In this document: piece by piece, positions 10,801 through 20,285 of the stretch
How the letters are laid out: the number at the start of each line of letters is the position of its first letter
Numbering within the stretch: position 1 is the stretch's first letter
Origin: Undaria pinnatifida
Taxonomy: Eukaryota; Sar; Phaeophyceae; Laminariales; Alariaceae
Direction of reading: 5' to 3'
NCBI GenBank assembly: GCA_012845835.1
Contig: JABAKD010000026.1
Location: 5,215,014-5,279,013, forward strand
Length of the DNA stretch: 64,000 bases
The notes under the pieces: model-generated
What the model was told of the DNA's origin: nothing
Seen by the model: only the letters and a program-made list of their open reading frames with translations
Database searches by the model: none
Position numbers and translations under genes: made by a program

Positions 10801-13800
10801 GCTTCGCGCTTGGTGCTAACAATTGCCTGGTCGTTGAAAACCTGACGTGCCCCGTCCCGACATTGAGGGAATGCGAGTTTTTATGGTCGTATGACTGCGG
10901 CCATGCATGGACTGAGTACCTCCCTTGCTCCCCCGCCCCCCTTCCCCCCAACGCTCGCTGTTACCTTTGTCGACGTTGCCTCTTCCCTGGTTGAAGGTAT
11001 ATGGAGATGCCCAGGAAAGCCCGCAGACGGAGTCTTACTGGGGGAATGTTAACTGCCACGGTAACCTTCACCTTGAACCTTCACCTTGAACCTTCACCTT
11101 GAACTTTCACCTTGAACCTTTACCTTGAACCTTCACCTTGAACCTTCACCTTGAACCTTCACCTTGAACCTTCACCTTGAACCTTCACCTTGAACTTTCA
11201 CCTTGAACCTTCACCTTGAACCTTCACCTTAAACCTTCAACCCTTTACAAGTGCTCCCGCGGTTCTCGAGACAAACTACATGGAATTTGTGTTGATTCAT
11301 TGTTTCCCAGTTGCGAGAGGGTCGAGAACCGCATGGACGTTAATGTGGGAAAACGTACTTGAATTTCTTGTGTGGGATATTTCTTTTTGCGGTCCTAAAA
11401 AGGGTTGTTGGTTGCAACTTACAGTCACTTACCCCCATAACCCTAACCCTAACCCATGCATAGTACAGCTTGGGATAGGGTAAAAAAAGGGGGGTCCATG
11501 ATAGTGATATACACCCCACAAAAAAACATGACCAAGCTATATATATATAAGTTGATATATCTAGTCACATAGATATCATGCGAATTGTTCCACACATCGC
11601 TGTGAGGTGTGATGTGTAAGTGTTATGCGCCCACATGTATATCACAAAAATGCCCCACCTGGTGTATCACCCCAATATTTAGGGGTTTTTAGCGTGTAAT
11701 GCGATAGTGTATTTATATAATGTCTAGGCCTAATTACTAAAAGGTATATGGAGATATCATATCGTATATGGAAATATCATATCGTACATGGAGATATCAC
11801 ATCGTATATGGAGATATCTTGTCGTATAGGGTAAGGGTATACCGATGCCAGGCTACCTGTATAGTCCAAAGACTCGAGAGTACCCCAAGCATCTGTTTGA
11901 CCTTCGGCGGCTCGTGGATGCCAGTGCTCATTGCGTACAAGTCGCAAGGGGGCGGAATGGAATACCGCATATATACTTTTTCATGTTCCCCGGGGTGACA
12001 TCGTTTCTGCGTGCTGTCTGCCGGGGGGGGCGTTTTTTTTTTAGTAGAAAAGTTGTCCCCGGGGATGCTAAAGAGGTAGGGTGGACTTCGTCAAATATAT
12101 ACTTGTAAAACCCATTCTTCAGGGATACACCGCGTTTTTGTTATGTTTTCGGCCATATGTGGGGATGGGGGGGGGGCAACACAAAGACCGGGGTATTGAC
12201 AGAGGATACTATGGTACTCCACAAATCGGGAAATGTTTCGCTTTATATGTCATATATCACATCATATAGGCAGATACATCATTTGATATCGGTCATGATA
12301 TACGATATACCGTGTATCATATCACATTACAAAGTTTCCCGTCGAAATGGGGTTGACTTCATATCCCGGGAGCGTCTTTACTCCACAAGGGGGAACATAG
12401 GCATTCCAGATGCATGTGTGAGCTGCTTGTTTTGCTGCTGCATGATTCGTATACCTGAAATGAGGTCCGACGATGCGTATTTGATTGCTTCATGAGACGT
12501 GAAAACGTTGTCGCGGTTCGATCTACTGCTGTGCACCAACCACACACATACACCGTCACTACTGGTGCAGAGGCAGGAGCTTGAAACACGGCTGGCGTTG
12601 AACTGCTGCTGTGCTGCTGCTGTATACAGATTGTTGTGACAGCACACACTCCACGCACGCGTACATGTTACATACATAAGCGTGCAATCATGCACATGCA
12701 CACATCAGAAGCGCCATCTGTGGCTATCACAAAGAACATAGGTCACAGAACCGCTGCTGCCGTGCCGTGACTGCCACAAATAGTACTGGGCCTGAAGGTC
12801 CATGTGTGATGCAGTAAAACAGCAGCAGCAGAGCGAGAAGGGACATAACGCGGTGAAATTTCCACTTTCACAACAATAAACATATGGGTTTCTATGGGCC
12901 CTGCGCGGCTCGGCGAAACAAGGCAGGGGGCAGTATGGGCCTTGCTCTGTTTTTTTCCTTGCGTCTAGGAAGAGCTTGCAGCAGTACAAGCGCCACCATG
13001 CCGCGTGCGTCTCGTGCAGATAGCTCTCCGTAAGTTACGCTTCGGTCACGTCACTTACGTTACACTTCGGACATGTGATCTACCCGAACAGCCTGGGCTG
13101 CTGCGTGTGGCCGATACAGTAATCATCAATCGATGTCGATCATCACATTTCGTCGCTTTTTGCTCTTTGCACTTCCTGAGGGTTACACAGCCTCCCTGGC
13201 CGCGGGGGGGGGGGGGGCATTGGGGCTCGATCCGCCCCCCCCCGGTTCGCATGGCACATGAGAAACCATTCGAAATTCAAGCGAGCCGATTTTGTTTTCA
13301 TAACTCGGTTATTCGGCTTAATCGATTTAAATTGAATCAAACTTTCGCTTCGAGTTACGTTTGACACTACTATTATTTACATATAAGTTATTATTAGTGT
13401 TACTACTTTTCGCCATCCGACGATGTGCAGCATGAGCTTCAACGTTGATCACTCATAAACATGCCCGCAAAAAAATAAGAGAAAAAAAAGGGAACGACGA
13501 AATGGAAACCCATGCGCGAGGTCTAATTCCCTTCTGTACGTATTTCGGGCATAACATCGATCCAATCCACCTTTGCATTGTACCATGAACAGCGCTTGTT
13601 ATGTCCCGTAACGCTTGAATCGGCTGGAGCGGTGTGATGTGAATAAGCGTCCGAGCTTGCTGCGACGAGGGGAAGCGTGTTGTGGAGAAACGCCCTTCGA
13701 TTTCCAGAGGAAGCTCAACATCGCAAACTATTAATGTTCTTTGTGCTATCTAAGTAAATGTTAACAGTTGTATTCTTAAACTACATCTTGTCGTTATCAT

Positions 13801-16800
13801 AGCAACGCTCATTGTGGTCTTGAATCGGCCGGCCCGATGTAACAATCACAGGTGTGCGAGCTTGTTACGACGAGGGGAAGCGAGTGGCGGAGACGTTGTT
13901 CTTCGACTTTCACCGGCAGCACAACATCGCCGTCCGCGTTGCAAGGATCTTCAATACCTTCGGACCCGGGATGCACCCATACGGTGAGGTTTTACATGCG
14001 TGGTACAGTTTTTCTTTTTTTTTCTCTCACACTTTTACTTTCCAGCTTTTGGGACAAGCCGTGGTCACAGGTTTCGTCCCTTCTTCCCCCCCGGTTCTCG
14101 CCTTCGATTTTTATCGCGCATAGGGTTCAGCAATCCCACTGCTCGTGGATTTGTCAGCGAGTGTTGCTAACTCACGCTCTCGCGCTTTCCGCAAGTCACT
14201 TTGTGCACAACAAAAAGTCCCAACGAATTTATACCAGCATGCACTCGGCGGGGCTCGAACTCACGAAACTGACCTATACCAGGCTCGAGGATAATCTGAT
14301 ACGCCACCGGGGCGACCGGCTGTATTAGTATACCAGGTATTGAACACGGTAGCATCTTGCCCCACATTGTTAGACAAACATATGGGATAAAGTATAGAAA
14401 ACGGGAAAAGTTTTTTCCATGAGGGGAGGGTCTTGGGTCAAAATTAAGTATGACATATCTGGTATAGCACTGAACGCGGTAGTGTCCTTCTCCAATTTCT
14501 TGGTCAAACACATGGGATACACTAAAGAACACGAAGAAAGTAGAGTATGCCGGGTATTGATTACAATAGCATCTTTCCCGACGCTGTTATTAGACAAACG
14601 TATGGGATGAAGTATAGAAAACGGGGTTTTTTTATCCTCTAGGGTGAGGGTCTTAGGTCAAAATTCAGTATTCCATACCTGGTACAGCATTGAACGCGGT
14701 AGTATCCTTCTCCAATTTCTTAGACAAGACACATGGGATACACTAAAGAAAACGGGGAAAGCAGAGCGTGCCGGAGACGCTCTTCTTGGCTTTCCACATG
14801 CAGCACAACACCGTTGCCCGTGTCGCTCGCATCCTTAACCTTGACCTTCGGACCCGGGATGCGGTGAGAGTCTAAACGCCCAAATGTTGAATGCTAAATG
14901 GAGTTTAAAATGGCATCCTCATGCTGATTCTGTTCGACGAACCTACTAATAGTGGAACAAGCGGATATGATTTCGACGCAGAAATACCGTTTGCTTCTTT
15001 TCCTCGTTAGTTGTTGTCGGTATTATTGCGATGAGTCGTTGTGCCGTGTGCTAGAATGTATCACATGCTGACGAGCGCTGGATGTGTTGTGTTTTTGCCC
15101 TCCGTGCGTCTCAGACGGTCGTGTCGTGAGTAACTTCATCATGCAGGCCTTGAGCGGCGAAGACATCACCATCTACGGCGACGGCGGCCAGACACGATCT
15201 TTCTGCTTCGTAGACGACCTAATCGAGGGCCTCGTCAGGCTCATGAACAACGAGACCGAGGTAAAAGCTAACTTGAAAAGGAGTTGAACAACGGGGCTAA
15301 GATACAAAGTATATTGAGTACAAGATGAGCAACGAGGGCTAAGGTATAAACTAGATTGAAATGCGACATAAACAGCAAGAGTGAGGTAACAACTGACTGG
15401 AACATGGGCATATCGTTGAAAGCACTCTTCTCCAAGAGATTTCTGGCCTCATCGAAAGTCTCGTCAGGCTCATGAACAACGAGGCTGAGGTGCAAGCAAA
15501 CTCGACCGGTTCGTGCATCTTTGAAATACTCTTCTAAGAAACATCCGCTTATTTACCGGATTCCCCGTATTCCCAAATATGTAACTGGTACCGTATATTT
15601 AATTGTGCCGAAATAGTAATTAAAAATCGACGCCTATCGTCCGGCGGCCACTATTCCAAAGGCGTGAAGACCGGCTTCGTAGCGTTTGAAATACTCTTCT
15701 AAGAAATATCCGCTTATTTACCGGATTCCCCGTATTCCCAAATATGTAACTGGTACCGTATATTTAATTGTGCCGAAATAGTAATTAAAAATCGACGCCT
15801 ATCGTCCGGCGGCCACTATTCCAAAGGCGTGAAGACCGGCTTCGTAGCGTTGGGGATCCCGAGCCTTTTCCGTTTTTTCAGCTGGAGCATAGTACACTGA
15901 CCAACGGTTTGTCCAGCGGAGCGATAGTGTTTTTTCCGATCTGTAGCCCTCTACCTGTCGCCGTCGCTGCTATTTTTCCTGTGCAGATCGGACCGATGAA
16001 CATCGGGAATCCGACCGAATTCACCATTAAGCAACTCGCGGAGATGACGATCAGGCTCACCAATTCCTCCAGCAAAATCATCTACAAGCCGCTTCCTCAG
16101 GTTCGTCTTGTTTTCGGCGCATGTTGTATGATAATAGCTGCTTCGCTCGTTCGATCTCGATCGACCTTTAGCGAGCCGAATTCTTCAATACTACGTAGGC
16201 AACATTCGATAACCGGCTTCGCCGAAGCCGATTAAAAGTCAACCGACCATTCGCTCCAATTTCACAGCCCTACGAGTTTGTGATGTCCTAACTCAGCAAA
16301 GCCCAGCCTTCGTCGTGTGGCCGGTGGTGAACTCTCCATGTTTTTCATCACTTACCCCGTGTCCAGTCCGAAACGGGTGATATACGCCCTCGGCCATTGC
16401 CTTAACGTATAACTACTGTACAGTAGATATCCACGGTGTTGGGCCCCTTAAACGTGAGTGCAGCTGTGAATTTTCAGGACAGGGTGTCAAGCAGTCCAAC
16501 ACCTAGTAATGCTGTTTTTTGGCACTTGTTTTCCCGCCCGTTCTCCCCCCCCCCCCTTGATGATCATCATCATGGTGATGCTCCACGAAAGAGTATCATC
16601 ACTTACCCCGTCTCCAGTCCGAAACGGGCGATATACGCCCTCGACCATTGCCTTAACGTATAACTAGACATCCACGGAGTTGGGCCCCTTAACCCCTTCA
16701 CAACTGGAACCCCTTTTTGGGGACAATTTTACTTGAAGTTAGTGGAGGGGGAGGGAGGGATTTGGGGGCTCTAAAGGGGTTAAACGTGAGTGCAGCTGTG

Positions 16801-16875
16801 ATTTTTCAGGACAGGGTGTCAAGCAGTCAAACACCTAGTAATGCTGTTTTGTGGCACTTGTTTTCCAGCCCATTC

Positions 16876-16910
<35 letters not shown>

Positions 16911-17942
16911 TTGATGACTATCATCATCACGGTGATGCTCCACGAAAGATCATAAAACCTGTGTTGATAGTGTGTTTTGACCCTGGTTTTCCCCTTTCTT
17001 TTTTCCGTTCCTTTGATGATGATCGTCATGGCGATGCTGATGATCGTGTTCATCCCAGGACGACCCTAAGCAGCGCAGGCCCGACATCTCCTTCGCCAAG
17101 GAGGCTCTCGGCTGGCAGCCGGCCGTTGAGCTGGAAGAGGGCTTAAAGAAGACCATCCATTACTTCAGGTGAAATAGCGTGCGCTGGAGCGTGACATATT
17201 GTATACCTTCTGCACCCGCTGAAGGGGAATCTTGCTTCATACCTGGTAGATTTTATGCTCTCGCTCGGGGGGGTGGATGATAGCAGCTGCAACCACATAT
17301 ATTGTTTTTCATATGAGACCGTATTTTTGGGCGTGTCAAGGCTTGTTTTGACCTTAATACTCTAGTTTTAGAGAGTCGGTCAGTCAAGGTGTCATACCGC
17401 CGTCCCTTGCCTTCTTGCGGTGTAAGCAAGACGCTCTGGTGTTCCTTCCGCCTGTCCCGACGAGATCGGTGCTTGCGTTTTTTGTCGGTTTGTTTCGCCG
17501 TAGTCGGAGGCTACTTGCACACAGTTTAACACCACACTCGTTGGTTGGAGCTCTGATCGATGTACGCCGCTTTTCCTTTCCGCGCTCCCGTCAGCCTACT
17601 GGATATAAGGAAGTTCAAGAACCCCACCATGCTCCCTCTCATTCTAAACCGTCCCCGACGCAGACATACCTATTATATATATACCAACAAACAACGTTTT
17701 GTTCGTTCCTCTGTTTATGGAGGCCGTTACTGCGTGTACGGACATGCTTATCCTTTAACACCGCACTTATTGAATTGGAGCTCTGATCAATAACCATCGC
17801 TTTTCCTTCCCGTGCTCCCGTCAGCCAACTGGACATGAGGAACTTCAAGCAGCCCACCACCCACGACGCGCACAAAAATTCTGAGAAGGATAGGGCAAGG
17901 GCCGTGTCGAAAGCTGCTGCGCTGTCCACCAATGGTTCGTAG
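4872..17942 (+). CDS. UXS: UDP-glucuronic acid decarboxylase (UDP-xylose synthase), 5' end missing
   Basis: This enzyme converts UDP-glucuronate to UDP-xylose with bound NAD, in the cytosol or Golgi, supplying xylose for wall polysaccharides. Exons joined by GT-AG introns: 4872-4919, 8118-8258, 10137-10217, 10997-11060, 13852-13983, 15115-15260, 15987-16100, 17059-17168 and 17825-17942. All phases agree, giving 317 residues and a TAG stop. Family landmarks in order: VICLDNFFT (exon 1), NFEFVRHDI and [11 protein letters not shown] (2), MNMLGLAKR and the catalytic-Ser region ASTSEVYGD (3/4), the YxxxK pair in CYDEGKR (5), [18 protein letters not shown] and FVDDLIEGL (6), [10 protein letters not shown] (7), RRPDI and LGWQP (8), and a basic tail (9). 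The usual GxxGxxG NAD loop (about 25-30 residues) and any membrane anchor are absent, so at least one exon lies upstream. Oddities are Gly for the usual Arg in the GPRM motif and CHGVR where PIGPR is usual. The family call is firm; the 4872 acceptor is the weakest boundary, because its pyrimidine tract lies about 30 bases upstream. Confidence 0.9.
4930..5275. repeat. degenerate (TCGTTA)n / (TCATCG)n hexamer array at the start of UXS intron 1
   Basis: Starts within 12 bases of the exon 1 donor and consists of tcgtcatcg, tcgttatcg and atcggaatcg units. Confidence 0.8.
5752..6119. repeat. (TTCA)n microsatellite, about 370 bases
   Basis: An almost perfect four-base array with only a few ttcc units near 6013-6030 and 6092. 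It lies in UXS intron 1; the long Ile-His-Ser-Phe frame is an artefact. Confidence 0.95.
6790..6995 (+). repeat. dispersed family G, copy 1, in UXS intron 1
   Basis: Shares gcaaccggcactactccgca, tgccactactggttgtt-type sequence, agcgattccatgggcgctat and gcgggcaactggcactactc with the block at 30.07 kb. Confidence 0.65.
7238..7440. repeat. GGGTC / GACCC arrays in inverted arrangement
   Basis: A run of gggtcgggtcgggtcgggtc is followed by gacccgactcg and cccgacccgactcgacccgg units, with gatattgcaaaacctct and ttttttgcaaaaatctcatg at comparable positions. The two halves could fold together. It lies in UXS intron 1. Confidence 0.75.
8254..8500. repeat. degenerate minisatellite starting at the exon 2 donor
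   Basis: Units of about 45-60 bases of the form aaggtacgactacagctgcaccactagacta. The first unit begins in the real splice junction (accaaggtacgattacag), so the donor itself appears to be the founding unit. Confidence 0.65.
8746..9008. mobile_element. possible short inverted-repeat element in UXS intron 2
   Basis: The left end gggcccacctgtcggacagatcagatc and the reverse complement of the right end share gggccc and gatcagatc at similar spacing. Gatct-type motifs repeat inside. No target duplication was found. Confidence 0.3.
9854..9867 (+). repeat. short echo of the exon 3 acceptor junction
   Basis: gatgttacaggtgt is identical over 14 bases to the intron 2 / exon 3 junction at 10127-10140, with similar sequence (cttggccttg) just upstream. 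Confidence 0.45.
10434..10515. repeat. (CCATG/CCATA)n pentamer array
   Basis: About sixteen five-base units, ccatg and ccata mixed, in UXS intron 3. Confidence 0.9.
11062..11245. repeat. 12-base minisatellite starting at the exon 4 donor
   Basis: About fifteen units of ccttcaccttgaa begin at the second base of intron 4 (gtaaccttcaccttgaacc). Confidence 0.9.
11740..11830. repeat. tandem repeat sharing 15 bases with the exon 4 acceptor junction
   Basis: Units of about 23 bases (gtatatggagatatcatatc). The first contains aaggtatatggagat, identical to the junction opening exon 4 at 10995. Confidence 0.55.
13649..13727 (+). pseudogene. decayed upstream copy of UXS exon 5 (5' part)
   Basis: The stretch beginning gtccgagcttgctgcgac tracks the start of functional exon 5, about 200 bases downstream, through the CYDEGKR-coding region and on to the codons for HNIA, with substitutions and small gaps. 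The flank ttgaatcggc is shared upstream of both copies, so the duplicated unit includes intron sequence. No clean acceptor is kept. Confidence 0.7.
14014..14319 (-). mobile_element. SINE-like element, copy 3, in UXS intron 5
   Basis: Minus-strand copy inserted about 30 bases after the exon 5 donor, antisense to UXS. It starts with the T-rich tail on the plus strand and ends with the head ccaccggggcgaccggc. Confidence 0.8.
14755..14871 (+). pseudogene. decayed downstream copy of UXS exon 5 (3' part)
   Basis: Sequence matching exon 5 from the codons after YDEGK through the [10 protein letters not shown] region recurs here, including ggagacg, cagcacaaca and cttcggacccgggatg. It ends in a donor-like ggtgag, as the real exon does. 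Substitutions and an insertion near ccttaaccttgacc break the frame. It lies in UXS intron 5, after a SINE copy. Confidence 0.75.
15283..15445 (+). repeat. degenerate tandem echoes of the exon 6 / intron 6 junction
   Basis: Three degraded units of about 45-55 bases resemble the exon 6 end plus its donor (aacaacgag..gaggta). They start immediately after the real donor at 15261 and end at the clearer pseudo-exon copy. Confidence 0.5.
15446..15500 (+). pseudogene. decayed copy of the 3' end of UXS exon 6 with its donor
   Basis: This piece repeats the exon 6 end that codes for [14 protein letters not shown] and runs into a donor-like gaggtgcaag. It includes the exact run ctcgtcaggctcatgaaca. Weaker echoes of the same junction (aacaacggggctaag, gagcaacgagggctaagg, aacagcaagagtgagg) lie between it and the real exon, spaced about 50 bases apart. 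Confidence 0.75.
15520..15849. repeat. two-copy tandem duplication, 165-base unit, nearly identical
   Basis: Units 15520-15684 and 15685-15849 start with tttgaaatactcttctaag and end with cttcgtagcg. Only one difference was seen (aaacatccg against aaatatccg), so the duplication is recent. It lies in UXS intron 6. Confidence 0.9.
16330..16950. repeat. tandem duplication in UXS intron 7, one copy interrupted by a MITE
   Basis: A unit of about 250-270 bases occurs at about 16345-16585 and again at about 16594-16950. It runs from tcatcacttaccccgt through gttgggcccctt and cagggtgtcaagcagtc to a poly-C run and tgatgctccacgaaaga. The second copy carries an extra 91 bases plus a duplicated TTAA. The poly-C tract is longer in the second copy. 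Confidence 0.85.
16689..16783. mobile_element. piggyBac-type MITE, TTAA target duplication
   Basis: The element is bounded by TTAA on both sides and has inverted ends TTAACCCCTT..AAGGGGTTAA. The paralogous unit at about 16447 holds the uninterrupted site gggccccTTAAacgtgag, which proves insertion at a single TTAA. A TTAA target with CCC-starting ends is the hallmark of piggyBac-type transposition. It is too short to code for a transposase. Confidence 0.8.
17595..17793 (+). CDS. possible alternative last exon of UXS (duplicated exon 9)
   Basis: The last UXS exon and its acceptor are present twice, about 230 bases apart. This upstream copy follows the same acceptor context (ctcccgtcag) and has the same phase as exon 9. 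Splicing exon 8 to it would give a Ser codon and then [11 protein letters not shown], against [11 protein letters not shown] in the downstream copy. After PT the two diverge. This copy stays open for 65 codons, ending at the TAA at 17791, inside the start of the downstream repeat unit. It could be a mutually exclusive last exon giving a different C-terminal tail, or a decaying duplicate. The downstream copy is taken as the main exon because its charged tail looks more like a coding end. Transcript data would decide. Confidence 0.4.
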
Positions 17943-20054
17943 TTACTGTTTAATCGTCTAGCGACTTTATCTTCCTTGTGACTATTAATGGTCTAGGTTG
18001 GTAATCGATATGCCTTTTGCGGGTGGTTTGCACCCACTCCATGATGGACCCGCATATGGTCTAGTGATCGGGCTCTTGTTTACGAGTGGTTGGCGCTTAC
18101 CCTATCCCCGCGTAGTGAGCTATTGTTTGGGGATGAATTTGACCTACTTTAGCCCCAGTTATGATTTATTAGTCGTTATCGAGAGGTTGTTCACGGATTA
18201 GTTGCACCTACTGTGCTTTAGCCACGCGTACGGTCTAGTAACCGAGCTGCTGTTTAAGGACGATTTGCAGCTACTCTACCCCCGCGTACCAGCGCACACC
18301 TGCTGTTGTAGTGTTGATCACTTGGGAAGGCTCGAACATCACGGGTATTACCGCTGCAACATTCTCACGTGCGAAAGGCCGTACCATCATGGTCAGTGGG
18401 AGCTGTGAGGTTTTCATTTGATGTTGGCTCGTCGTACAAGTCCGGAAATCTCACGCTGGGCGGAAATCTACGGACCGATTGGTGTTCATATTAATAACGC
18501 AACGGTCCTTATGTTTTCGCCCCGAGTGGTCGTTGTGGGCGTCTCAGCATTTGGCGTAGGCGCGTTCGTACGCACGTATAGTGCACATACCGTCACTATG
18601 TAGAGGGACCACCACTATACTGTTGTTTTTGGCGTTTCATGTAGAAGTCGATTTCGAGATACAGAGTCAGCTAGTTGCTGCCAAGCATTTCGATGACCAC
18701 GTATTTTGTTTTATGGTATGGTACGGGTAGGTCGGTGGTGATGCTAGGTGTTTTTTCGTTTTTCGTTTTGTGTTTTGTTTTCGGTTTGTTGTCTAGATCC
18801 AGTCGCTTGTCACGTCGGCCTTCTGTGTTCTCGTTTTACATTTCGCTGCGTACTGTCTGTGTGTGTCACAACCCTACTTTTTTGCTGTAACATACTCTAG
18901 TAGTAGCGCGTTGGGCTCAACGCACATGCAGTACTACAATCGTAGCACGTCGTCCGGCTTGACGGGTTTCTATGAAATGGGCGTTTTTCGTCTGGGCGCG
19001 GTCGCGTTTGGCGTCTGTCTTCCCGTTGCTGCATTTTGCGCATCAGTACGTAGTGACTGTATGCCACGGTTGTTTATCTGTGTGTAGCTGTTGAATCTAC
19101 ATGTTAGTATACTGCGTAGTAGCAGCACGTGGTCTCGCTTTTGATTTGTTTCTGGTACGCGTTTCTCTATTACACGTGGTTGCGTGTTTTGTGTGTTGCG
19201 ATGGCGTGCTTGCTCGCTCTTACCCCCGCCGGTATCGTTCGGGCATCTACTTGCTTCGGCGAAGAAAGGCACATGCCGAGTTTTGAAGTGAACAATCGTA
19301 TAACAGGGTGAGATTGATTCTTCTCCACGCCCTTGCTTGTTGCATGCACTAATGGCAGGCACGCGTTTTGTACGGGCCACACCTATGGGCTACATATGAC
19401 CGTAATTTGTTTGCTTTTTTCTTGCGGTCACCACGCATAGTTGGGCCGCGCCGAGGAAAAGGAATGTATATCATATGCCCCCGCGTAGTTTTGTATGCGG
19501 AGGCTGCGAGTAGCGTTGAACGACGGCACAGTGGGGACTGCACTTTTGTTTTATGTTTCATGCCTCGAAACAGGCGCTGCGGTGTTGAGCCCAAAGCTTC
19601 CGGAGAGCACAGTGACTCGCCGTTGGGGAATTTCAGCGTTGTAACACTATCAATACCATAATACCATGGAGTACAACGCTGCAAACTGCTGTAGGTCGCT
19701 GTCAGGAGACTCCACCAATCGCGCCCGCGACTAGAGCATAAGCACAACAGGGCAGACGTGTAGGTTAGGGGCGCTGAACGGTGCTCATGCTTGTCCCGTA
19801 GAGCGTGGTCGAGGGCATTGTCGTGGCAACAAGTCATCATGTCTTGCGTACATCTTTCGGTCGTTTTGTCTTACGTCTTACTATTGGTACGTAAAATCAT
19901 TTTTGGACCCATGTGTCTTGACCGCGAAAACGACGATTGCGATATAATCAAGCGCTTAGGAAGCACGTGCGAAGTCAGAGTATCGCCATGCGGCACGCGT
20001 GTCGCACAGGTCCGCACGCTACAGTTCAGACCCAATCCCTACCCCAGCGGCACG

Positions 20055-20285
20055 GGCTGCGTCGTGAGATCGATGCCGTAATCGTCAGTTTTATTCGACT
20101 AAAGAGCCGTCCCACGGTAGGGTTGCAGCATCAGTCCCTAACTTCCTCACATGAGGAACTCAATATCTCACCCGAAAAATGACTTGGAAGGCATTCGTTC
20201 GCCCAACCCGACCAAGCTTCTATGCCTTACCCCCAAAAAAATAATGTACTCGTGAAATTACTTCATTGACCAGCAGTTCCTCACA
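20055..20285 (+). repeat. dispersed family F, copy 1
   Basis: Shares gagccgtcccacggtagggt, cctcacatgaggaact, caccc..aaa.atgacttggaagg and cattcgttcgcgc-type sequence with 45.66, 49.56 and 61.74 kb. Confidence 0.6.
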
